From: Ceratotherium simum simum
Taxonomy: Eukaryota > Chordata > Mammalia > Perissodactyla > Rhinocerotidae
DNA length: 64,000 nucleotides
Assembly (NCBI RefSeq): GCF_000283155.1
Contig: NW_004454173.1
Location: 6,211,866-6,275,865, forward strand
Reading direction: 5' to 3'
The position numbers and the translations under genes were made by a program. This document shows, piece after piece, positions 55,385 through 64,000 of the stretch (position 1 is its first letter; every line of letters begins with the position of its first letter). Under the pieces are notes generated by a model, which saw only the letters and a program-made list of their open reading frames with translations, was not told where the DNA came from and ran no database searches.

Positions 55385-55645
55385 TGGGAGGCCATGTGAT
55401 ATACTGGGAAAGATCAAAGCTTTGGAGCAAGACAGAAATGGTCTTGAATCTGGCTCTGCCATTTACTGTCCTGTGTGATCCTAAATAAACTATGAATGTC
55501 GTCCAGCCTATTTTTTCATCTTAGTGGTAAGAAAATTTACTCTGTGGTCATTGTAAAAACGAGAGCAAATGAAGAAAAAAATGCATAGCACAATGCCTGG
55601 ATATAGCAGATGCACTATTAATGGGAGCTGCTGTTATTAGTGTTG
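55385..55645 (+). mobile_element. MIR SINE, near full length
   Basis: 'ggaggccatgtgatatactg', 'gtcttgaatctggctctgcc', 'atttactgtcctgtgtgatc' and 'agcacaatgcctggatatag' are in sense MIR order. Confidence 0.75.
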
Positions 55646-55827
55646 TCATGGTTATTTATTACTAATGGCCTTCTGGATTTACATTCTGTAACTTGAATTT
55701 AATTAGTTAGACTCTTCTATTTTTGTTACTGTAGGTTGTTCTTTGCATTTTCTCTGTTTTTTCCCCCTCTTCAGTTCTTTGTATCTTACCTTTCACTCAT
55801 CAGGTTTTATTTTTTCTTTTTTTTTTT

Positions 55828-56110
55828 AAAAACACTTTATTGAGGTATGATTGACACATAAAAAGCTGTACGTAGTTAATGTATACAACTTGATGAGTTT
55901 GGAGATAAGCACACATCCATGAAACCAACACCATAATCTATGCTATAAACATATCCATCACTTCCAAAAGTTTTCTCTTGCCCTCTTTATTATTATTATT
56001 TTGTGATAAGAACACTTAACATAAGATCTACGCTCTTAGCAAATTTTTACATTTTACTTCTTTCTTTCCATCTACTATGATCATATAATTTTTTTCTGCA
56101 TTTGTCCTTC
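55828..56110 (-). mobile_element. LINE-1 3' end (antisense)
   Basis: After a T/A-run at 55816-55830 comes 'cactttattgaggtatgatt', 'gtatacaacttgatgagttt', 'ccatgaaaccaacaccataa' and 'taagatctacgctcttagca', the standard antisense L1 terminus. Confidence 0.75.
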
Positions 56111-56545
56111 TATTAATTTTTCTGGATGCTTTCTTTATTTCTTTCTCCATTTTCTCCTCTGTGGACATTTTATTTTAACTCTATGGGAGTAGCAGAAATG
56201 TACTCCTAATAAAATAATAATCAGATTAAAAGAATTTATCAAAATCTTCCAACAACTGAGTGAACACAGAGACCATGAAAGCCTGCTTTGGAGAGCAACC
56301 GAAATGTGTATGGCAATGATCTGAGAGGAAGTGAGGGGAAGCTGGTTGGTGGTGTTATTCTAAGGCAATTATAAGAGCACACTTACCCTGTGTTGTTTCC
56401 TGTTTGGAAAAAGACCATAATGGAAGAGGGTGAACGATCAACCTAAGAGAATGTTTCTCAAAATGTGGTCCAAGGACCCACAGAACAGAAAAAGTAAACC
56501 TTGAGGTACTTATTTCTTGACCCCACCTCAGACCTGCTAGTCGGA

Positions 56546-56964
56546 ACTGGATAGGTTCTGCTGTAGTAATGACACCCAAATTTTCATGGCTTAATGGAAC
56601 AAAAGTTTATTTCTTACTCACCCAAACGCAGAGACATGTCTGGCAACTCTCCAGAACAGCCTACGTCCGTTCAGTGACTCATTAATCCAGGTTGCTTTAA
56701 TCTTGGGGCCCCTCCATCTCAAATGAGGACTCCACACTTGTGGCAGCAGCAGAGGAGGAGTCGATGGAGAGATATACTGAGGTTTCTTACTGCCTCTGCC
56801 TAAATGAGTGGCTCATGTTGCTTCTGATCACATTTTATTTGCTGGAATCAGTCATGTAGCCCTGCCCAACTCCAAAGGAGTTAGTAAGTATAGTCTCCCT
56901 TGTGCCAGGAAGGAGGGGAGACTTGGACATGTGGGTGAGCACGAGTAATGTCTTCCACCCTACT
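56546..56964 (+). mobile_element. LTR-like repeat inside the hAT element
   Basis: 'tcatggcttaatggaacaaa', 'agtttatttcttactcaccc', 'tcccttgtgccaggaaggag' resemble the old LTR-like family seen at 14225 and 49871. Similar flanks (ctagtcggaac and ctgagtctgaac) may be its target duplication plus consensus. Confidence 0.5.
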
Positions 56965-57040
56965 GAGTCTGAACCTTTATGTATGTGTGAGTTTGGTGGG
57001 GAAAGGAAATCTACATTTAAACAGGCTCCCTAAGAAAGAC

Positions 57041-57815
57041 AACATTTGTGCACTGTTGGTAGGAATGTAAATCGGTACAGCCACTATGGAAGACAGTGTG
57101 AAGCTTCCTCAAAAAGTTAGAAATAGAACTACCATATGACCCAGCTATCCCCCTCTGGACATATATCCAAATGAAATGAAATCAGGATCTCAACAAGATA
57201 TCTGCACTCCCATGGTCACTGCAGCATTATTCACAATAGCCAAGATATGGAAACAACCTAAGTGTTGTCAGTGGATGAATGGATAAGAAAATGTGGTATA
57301 TATTCATTGTGTATCATATTATCCAGACATGAGAAAGAAGGAAATCCTGCCTTTTGCAACAACCTGGATGAACCTTGAGGGCAATATGCTAAGTGAGATA
57401 AGTCAGACAAAGACAAATACTGTAAGATCTCACTTATATGTGAAATCTAAAAAAGCCAAACTCATAGAAACAGAGAGCAGAATAGTGGTTACCAGGGCCT
57501 GGAGGATGGGGGAAATGGGAAGATGTTGGTCAAAGGGTACAAACTTTCGGTTAGAAGATGAGTAAGTTTTGGGATCTAGTGTACAGCATGGTGATTATAG
57601 TTAACAATACTGTATTATATACTTGAAAGTTGCTAAGAGAGTAGATCTTAAATGTTCTCACCACAAAAGAGAAATGGTAATTATGTGACGTGATGGAGGT
57701 GTGAGCTAACTCTACAGTGATAATCACTTCGCAGTGTATAAGAGTATCAAATCAACACATTGTACACCTTAAATTATACGTTATATGTAAATTATATCAT
57801 AATAAAAAAATAAAA
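57041..57815 (+). mobile_element. LINE-1 3' end (sense) inside the hAT element
   Basis: It opens with 'gtgcactgttggtaggaatg', then 'agaactaccatatgacccag', 'gcagcattattcacaatagc', 'gaaacaacctaagtgttgtc', 'aaccttgagggcaatatgct', 'gatctcacttatatgtgaaa', 'acattgtacaccttaaatta' and an A-rich tail at 57800-57815. It is a 5'-truncated copy. The open frame at 57293-57565 is within it and is not a gene. Confidence 0.88.
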
Positions 57816-57852
57816 TAAGCTCCCCAGGTGATACTAAAAGTTGAAAACCACT

Positions 57853-58445
57853 CACCTAGAGGACAGACATGAAAACTCCACGGGCCAGAAGTTGGCCGTG
57901 CCCCTCCAGGTACCATCCAAGGCAGATGTGACTGTATCTGACTCGGCATGTGGGAATGACCTGATTCAACGGTAGCTGCCAAGTACACTACCACACAGCT
58001 ATGCCAGGGGTTACGGAACAGAAAGGCTTACAAGCCAAATTAAGACACTCTAATAGCCTGATTTATTTTTATAGATCAATTTAAAACTCACAACAAGAAG
58101 GAAGGTATCTTAGTTTCCTAGGGCTGCCGTAACAAAGTATTATAAATATTAGTGTTACTTGGACCTTCGATCCTTTATTATCTCTTTTTGATCTTCCATC
58201 CTTTTATCTTTCATCCTATTTTTTTAATCTAGAAAACATAAGTAGAGCATATTGAACACTCAAAGATGCTCTAGTTACATTTTCTATGTCTAAATATGTC
58301 ATCCAGGTTGTTAATTTACATATATATGCTTAATACATTTCATGAGTTTTGTGCATCCGTTTTCCTGTCTTCTATGGCAGTATTGAATATTCTCAAGCAA
58401 TACCGAAAACACACATTACAAGCATTTAAATAATAGAAACCCTTT
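57853..58445. other. Unique sequence with a 35-bp LTR-like stub
   Basis: 58110-58145 ('tcttagtttcctagggctgc', 'cgtaacaaagta') is the extreme start of the repeat family seen at 14225, with nothing after it. The rest is unassigned AT-rich DNA. Confidence 0.5.
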
Positions 58446-58530
58446 AGTGAGTCCTTATGTGCCATCAGCCCATTATAGGCATTAACTAAGGTGATCCTCA
58501 CAACAACTCAGTAAGGACATAGTTATTAAT
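58446..58530 (-). mobile_element. MIR SINE fragment
   Basis: 'ccttatgtgccatcagccca' followed by 'gatcctcacaacaactcagt' is antisense MIR, about 85 bp. Confidence 0.5.
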
Positions 58531-59329
58531 GGAGTAAATTATAAACTGATTCACAAGAAACCAAGATGATTTTGGTACCTCGAGGGGGGGCACCGCATAT
58601 CAAAGACTTAAAACACATGGAATTGGTTTGGTAGAGGGTAGAAGGTGGCTGGGCCTCTAGGAGAGTATTAGCAGAAGCCTGTAGGGTCTGGAGGAATCTG
58701 CCGGTGAGGGCAGGAAGGAAATTAAGGAAAATGTTACTGGAAGCTGGAAGAAGATCCTGTTGTGCAGTGGTGGAGGTTTGGTACCACTGTTGCCTGAAGT
58801 AGTGTGAAAAATAGGAAATGCACCTAATGAATGCTCTAGCTAAGGAATTTTCGGGACGAATATTAGAAATGGTGCTTTATTTCCTCCCACGCTCTATGGT
58901 AAAAAGTGAGAGGAGATAGAAGGCCTAAAGAATGAACTTTTAAATATAAGAAAGCCAGGACTTGCTGGATTTGCAAATAAAGCTATTTCTCTCCTAGCTT
59001 CTCCAGATGGCAATTTCCAAATTAAGAAAAGGCCTCAGGCCAGAGACCAAATCCAGAATGGGACCATCAGATCCTTTGTTAGAAAGATCTAAGGCAGTGC
59101 CTAGTAGAACTTTTCAGACAGACAAAAGGTCCTCTAAGGATCTTAAGGGGTGCCTCTTAGATGCTCCTCATTAAAAACAAAGGCTTCTAAGTGTCTTCAA
59201 GATGTGTGTTCCACGGAAGCCTCACAGGGAGCCCAAGCGGAGAAGAATTTGTCTGAAGAGATCTGCAGTTGTGGCCTTTGACTAATGCAATGACCCTAAT
59301 GTGACTTATCCAAACCCACAAAGTTTGTA
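58531..59329. other. Unique sequence, no gene seen
   Basis: No named repeat and no exon signal recognised. Confidence 0.45.
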
Positions 59330-59965
59330 AGAGAATTGTTCTGGTGGGATCCCCACCAGCTTGGCTTAAAGAGAAAGAAACAGTACAAAACAAAAAGAAG
59401 CTTGATGCTATAATGAGAGTGTTGGGGGGTGAGTGTAGTTCGCATGTAGGAGGAACATAAATAATTCCTCCCAAGAGGGCAGACTCTTGCAGTGTTAAAA
59501 CAGGACTCCACGATTCTTTGACACTTTCCCCATTGAGAGGTGGGCATGGCCCTATGTCCTTTCCTTCTGAATCTGTGCACTGTGGCTGCTGGACCAATGG
59601 AAGATGGCATGGGTCAGTCTCTGGGCACAAACCCGAGACACCGACAGCTTTTACTTTCTGTCCCTAGAGATGCTCGCTCTTGGAATCCAGCCACCACGGT
59701 TTGAGGAAATCTCAGAAGCCTGTGGAAAGGCCCACATTGAGGAACTAAGGAACCATGGCCCAGAATCCTGGCTAAGCCTCCAGACAACAGTGCCACTAGC
59801 CGTCTTGTACATGTATCCTCCAGCCCCACATTGGGCCACCCCAGATAAAGCCACATGGTACTCACAAGTTATCCCTACCAAGTCCTGCCCAAGTAAAAAA
59901 AAAATGATTGTTGTCTTAAGCCACTAAATTTTGGAGTGATTTGTTACATAGGAATAGGTAACTGG
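59330..59965 (+). mobile_element. LTR-like repeat, 3' part clear
   Basis: 'aatccagccaccacggtttg', 'tgtatcctccagccccacat', 'aaatgattgttgtcttaagc', 'cactaaattttggagtgatt' and 'tgttacataggaataggtaa' follow a familiar mammalian LTR-like 3' region. The left boundary is a guess. The 147-codon minus and 107-codon plus frames here lie across repeat sequence and are not genes. Confidence 0.55.
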
Positions 59966-60095
59966 AATGTCCCATTTTATAGATGAGGAAATTGAGAAAC
60001 AGAGAGATTAAATCACATGCCCCAGGGCACATAACTAGCAACTGACAAACCTGTGTGCTCTGTAGTCTAGGCTTTCCATCTCTGTGCTTCAAGAC
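59966..60095 (-). mobile_element. MIR SINE fragment
   Basis: 'cccattttatagatgaggaa', 'attgagaaacagagagatta' and 'gggcacataactagcaactg' are antisense MIR. Confidence 0.7.
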
Positions 60096-60889
60096 TTCTC
60101 TTGTGTCAATGCCATCTTCATCAAGTGATCTTCCAAGTGTAGTTTGCTTTCCTGTGGAGACTGCCTGTGGGGAAGAGAGCACTTAGGCATCAATACATTG
60201 ACATCCTGGTTTATACATCTCTGTGAAGCTGGGCTCTGGACCCAGTGCTGACAAAATCCAGCTTTTGAGCCTTCAAGGCTGAAGGCCAGACCCTGGAGCT
60301 GGGGGGATCAGCACATGAGCACATGCAGAGGCTACACAGTGAGGCTGGCAGCCAGCGCCTTCTCAGGCCCACAGGCTGGCAAGGTCTTCACATAAAAAAT
60401 CATCATTTCTATAATACATATTCGTACATCTCCTTTTTGTTTCCCGAGCTCTGTAATTCCTGCTAGTTTTTCCTTTGTATTTATTAGTTTCTTATTATTA
60501 CACCTGTTTCACTCTCTGACCCCTCCACTCTCATTTCTAAATCCTAAATTCACCTCCTTTATTTTTCTCATTTTCTTCCGGAAGCCTCTTCTCCTCTGCC
60601 TTCTCCTTTTATAGCCTCTGGAGCCTTCTCTACAATTCATCTTGGCAGATGTTACTGGCTCAGTCACTCATTCATGTTAACTGGCCCAGCTGCGTAGGCC
60701 TCTTCTCATTTGGATGTGAATTGGACCGTTTGCATAAATATGTTTTAGCTTTGTTATTACAGAGATTGTATAAAATTCTATTTTAAAAGGATGCAAAGCT
60801 AGGGACTTATTATCTTAAAATACCTAAATAGATTTTTCTACACATTGCCTATCTTTTAGATGTATCTATCAATCAGTTGACCTACTTAT
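60096..60889. other. Unique sequence, no gene seen
   Basis: No repeat recognised. Pyrimidine-rich around 60430-60620. Confidence 0.45.
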
Positions 60890-60976
60890 CCATCCACTCA
60901 TCCATCCAACCATCCGTCCATCCGTCCATCCGTCCATCCATCCATCCATCCATCTTTCATTCTTCCTTCCTTCATG
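60890..60976. repeat. (CATC)n/(CGTC)n microsatellite
   Basis: A run of catc units with several cgtc variants (gtccatccgtccatccgtcc) runs about 85 bp, trailing into ttccttcc. Confidence 0.92.
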
Positions 60977-63025
60977 CCTTTGGCTGTCTTTTCCCATCTC
61001 TAATTGAAAAGTTCATCATCGGGATTTAGCCCCACCCCTCTTGCTATAATTCTTTCTCATGTATATTCTCCACCTATATATTTCAAATATATTGTTACTT
61101 TCCCCGCAACTGTTTAAACATTATAATGTCTTTTTATCCTGAGCACAAATTGCTTGTTTTTATTGTCATTTTTAAAGAACTGATTCTTTAGCCTCGGCCT
61201 GCTAAACAGAATTGCCACACAATTATTTTTGTAGACCTAGTCTTTTTCTCTGAGTTAGGCTTTAAAAATCGTTATGTTGATGATTTGAAACTCTTCTATT
61301 TCCTGGAATTTAAATGATTACAAATGACACCTCTTGAGTTCATTCTGATTCCATTAATAAAGGAGTTCCTACCTCACTGTCTCTTTCTGGGGAGCTGCTC
61401 TGATCAATGCTGAGTGAATCCACACCGCAGATCTCCCCCGAAGGGCCTTCCTGCCGTCCTCCCTTCACTGACGTGGCTTAGCTATTCTTATCTTCTGCTG
61501 AAGCCTTAATGGAAGACAAACTCGGCAGACTAGCCTGTTTGGCTTGGCTTCTCTTCCTGGGTCACCGCTTCTTGTTTCCTTTCTTCTTCATCCAGCCTCA
61601 GTTGTCAGCTTTATCCAGTCTCTCCCCTTCCGAGTTCCCATCTACTGTGACCGGGCGTGCTTTCCAGATCCCTAAGGGAGTCTGGAGAAAAGCAGTATTT
61701 AGCCCATCTAAACTTGCACAGTCCTTTCTACTGCTGTCTCTGAAGTTCCTACTTGCCCACTCAGGTGTTTGCATCTTTTGTTCTGAGCATGCTCACAGTG
61801 TCGCTTTTGCCCTCTCCCTCCGTGTTAGCTGACGTTGATGCTGCATTGAGTCTTACATTAGCTTATCTGCTCTAAATTACTTTCAGCTCCCTACCCTTAC
61901 CAAAATAGGAGGCCAGTTTAATCCTTCCTAATAAACTTTCCAAGTATGCAGATATCCATTGCTCATTCTTTCCAGTGCAGTGACCTGTTTAGGGCCATCA
62001 AAACTATCAGGACTCTATTTCCTTTGCTTTGAGATGACTGCAATCAATTTATTTATTATTAAGAACAACTAGTTTTTCTCACTTTCTCTGTCTTTCAGAG
62101 TCATTCAAGTATTTCTTTTAAAGATAGAATATTTTGAAATTACAACACAAGACTAACTCCATGTCAAAAATATTTCAGTAGAAATTCCATTTGAATAAAC
62201 ATATTTGATTGTGTATGATGGTGGGATCAAGGAGGGTGAGTGACTATTGTGGATGTTAACGTGTGGAAGATAATATTTTACTTTTTCATTCATGGGAAAA
62301 TTTTAAGGGAGAAAGAATATTTTCCTTTCCTGTTTGTTTCCAGTGAAAGCTATATAGCTGTTTGTATTCGTAATGCGCTTTATATTGACTAACCCACTGA
62401 AACACTGGCCGCTCTCAGGAAAGATGTGTAGAATTCTTACACAAAGAAAGGGAATGTTGCTGTACATCCTTTGTGTTACCAGTTTAACACACCACTGGAA
62501 AGAGACCCACGGAGAGCGATGATCCTCTGTGATCCCTGGAGACTGGGAGTGCGCGCCTAAGTGTCAGATTGGGAGGCCTGAGAGCGCTTTTTTCCTGCGA
62601 GTTGAGAAGGGGCTTCAGTCCACTTTGTTGACAATAAAGCTGGCATCAATAGGCTGTTTTATTAATTTACTGCAGGTTGAGTTGCTTTTGCCTCTGGGCA
62701 TTCCTGTGTTCAACTGGAGCTTTTGCCAAAAAAGCCAGAACTCCCTTAATCTCTTCTTTCCTCATTAAACTCACAGCTATGGTTAGTCGCAGATCTTGCA
62801 GATCTTGGCTGTGTTCTCTTCTCCCCGGTTTCGTCTGAGCTCCATATGGCTTTTGACAAAGTCAGGCTGCAGCTCCAACCTAAACAGTTGAACATTATCA
62901 AAAGCCCAGCCCACTGAGGAAATCACCCTTGTGTGTTCCTGGAGGTCATGTAGCTGGGAGTGGGAACCGGACAGGGATGTCAGGGCAGTGAGGGACGAGG
63001 AACCTGTGACAGAGGGAAAGAAACT
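60977..63025. other. Unique sequence, no gene seen
   Basis: No repeat or exon-like unit recognised. The 107-codon plus frame at 61509-61832 lacks any domain I know. Confidence 0.45.
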
Positions 63026-63050
63026 GGGTGGGGGTGGGGGCAGAAGGGGG
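63026..63050 (+). other. G-quadruplex motif
   Basis: Four G-tracts (63026-63028, 63030-63034, 63036-63040, 63046-63050) are separated by spacers of 1, 1 and 5 bases, a good fit to the intramolecular G-quadruplex pattern. It is on the plus strand. Confidence 0.7.
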
Positions 63051-64000
63051 ATTCAAACAGACAAGATGTAGCTGATTCTGAGCAATATTTTCCAAGTCCA
63101 AGAAAAACACTTTGCTCACATACATTTCTTTCTCAGGATAAGGCACTTTCACCTGGATTTAGAAGAAATGAGGATCCAAGTCTGGTTTCAATTAGCATGT
63201 TGTAGAATACACATGAGTGTTTTCCATGTTGTTTCCATAGCTTACACTTGATGTTTAGGCTATAACCGTATCACATGTGCACCGACGTGGGAACGTGAAG
63301 GTTGGAATCCTCCGGGCTGGGCTGGGAGTGGTCACTGTTTGCCTGCACTGGGGTTCTGTGTTCCAGACCTCACCCAAATGCATGCTATTTTTGGCTTGCA
63401 GCCTCCTTCCAGGCAAGCTTGATAAATGTCTAATGTTAAGGAAAGGGAGAGAGGAGCAAAGTGGAAGGAGCCAAATATCTCCCCACACCCCACATCAAAT
63501 TTCACTTAACTCGGTAAGACCTAGAGAACCAGAAGCAACCTTCAAACCTTCCCACTAAAGTCCACAATCAATTGTGAATCCTGAGCCAAGATGAATCTAA
63601 TGACGGCTGCAAATCAAGAAGGCCAGATGTGTCTTCTTCTAGTTTTCTGATGAAGAGACAAATGATGCATCCATCCAGGATATGATTTCATGAACTAGCA
63701 GAAGACTTGGCCTTAAATAAATATGAGGTTCACAAAACCCAGAAGCAGAGAAACTCAGCAGAGAAAAGCAATTTTACTTTTTAAATTCACTGAGGAATTT
63801 GAAGTTGAGAAAGGAAAAACTGCCCTAAGAATTATTTTTCAGTAAAGTTGTGATAATTAACTAGGCTACTTTTCTAACAATCTCAGGAGTGGAACTGAAT
63901 TATATTTGCTGCTTTTTTAAAGTTATGGAAATTGATAAGCAAAGGAGTTGGCTTTCCCAAGGTTACCTTTAAAACTTCAAGCCTCAAACAATCTGCATGT
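63051..64000. other. Unique sequence, no gene seen
   Basis: No repeat, exon or RNA recognised to the end of the window. Confidence 0.45.

Larger units (their letters stand above)
56450..57852 (+). mobile_element. hAT-Charlie (MER5-type) element in three pieces
   Basis: Left piece 56450-56545 ('gtttctcaaaatgtggtcca', 'gaccccacctcagacctgct'), middle piece about 56965-57030 ('gagtctgaacctttatg', 'aatctacatttaaacagg'), right piece 57816-57852 ('aagctccccaggtgatacta', 'aaagttgaaaaccact'). Together they run left to right through the MER5 consensus. An LTR-like element and an L1 separate them. Confidence 0.65.

Noticed and set aside
57293..57565. 90-codon plus frame
   Set aside because: It is inside a 5'-truncated L1 3' end and is not an intact ORF2.
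59187..59927. Open frames of 147, 104 and 107 codons on both strands
   Set aside because: They overlap each other inside an LTR-like repeat; no retroviral or other domain is visible, and simultaneous opening on both strands argues for chance.
60890..60976. CRISPR-like or satellite array
   Set aside because: It is a simple (CATC)n microsatellite without spacers.
1..64000. Prokaryotic, phage or plasmid gene system
   Set aside because: No dense coding, no ribosome-binding sites or operons; SINEs, LINEs and LTRs throughout establish a mammalian nuclear origin.

Overview
The window is eukaryotic nuclear DNA from a placental mammal, most likely a perissodactyl (horse, rhinoceros or tapir). The main evidence is five copies of a tRNA-derived SINE that I recognise as the equine repetitive element (ERE). 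They have a ggccggcccngtggc-type head, Pol III A and B boxes and A-rich tails, and four have clear target-site duplications (TSDs). The rest of the repeat content is the usual mammalian mix: MIR, LINE-2 and LINE-1 fragments, small hAT and Tc1/mariner DNA-element fragments, solitary ERV-type LTRs and microsatellites. The sequence is AT-rich and CpG-poor.

I find no protein-coding gene. Open frames are short (at most 178 codons), often cross repeat boundaries, and show no domain I recognise. There is no rRNA, tRNA gene, CRISPR array or operon. The window reads as intergenic or intronic sequence. The one exon-like unit I can defend by signals is a 108-nt segment at 46522-46629, with a strong pyrimidine tract and AG before it and GTAAGT after it. 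It is open in one frame but matches nothing I know.

Layout: 1-5.7 kb is sparse unique DNA with an L1-like scrap, a hAT tail, one ERE and one MIR. At 5.7-6.65 kb a MIR is followed by a long LINE-2 3' end. A Tc1/mariner-type element lies at 7.7 kb. A dense cluster of old repeats is at 13.6-14.8 kb (nested MIR/L2, hAT, LTR). Two inverted EREs flank 830 bp at 15.8-17.0 kb, followed by another L2. An antisense MLT2-like LTR with a microsatellite is at 21.0-21.5 kb. The 24.8-28.5 kb interval holds two copies of a repeat I cannot name, an ERE, a small CpG-rich patch, and an L1 split by a second Tc1/mariner-type element. MIRs, palindromes and an L2 fill 30-35.6 kb. A 230-bp polypyrimidine tract is at 37.1 kb. 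Mostly unique AT-rich DNA follows, with an old CR1/L3-like segment at 41.8 kb and an L1 end at 43.8 kb. From 46.9 to 60.1 kb repeats are dense, including a triple nest (L1 in LTR in MIR, 49.7-50.9 kb) and a hAT copy broken by an LTR-like element and an L1 (56.4-57.9 kb). The last 4 kb is largely unique.

There are no genes working together here. What the window offers is a layered insertion history, a few structure-forming sequences, and a handful of unique stretches that could be exonic or regulatory. Repeat family names come from memory of consensus sequences, not a database search, and boundaries are approximate unless a TSD fixes them.
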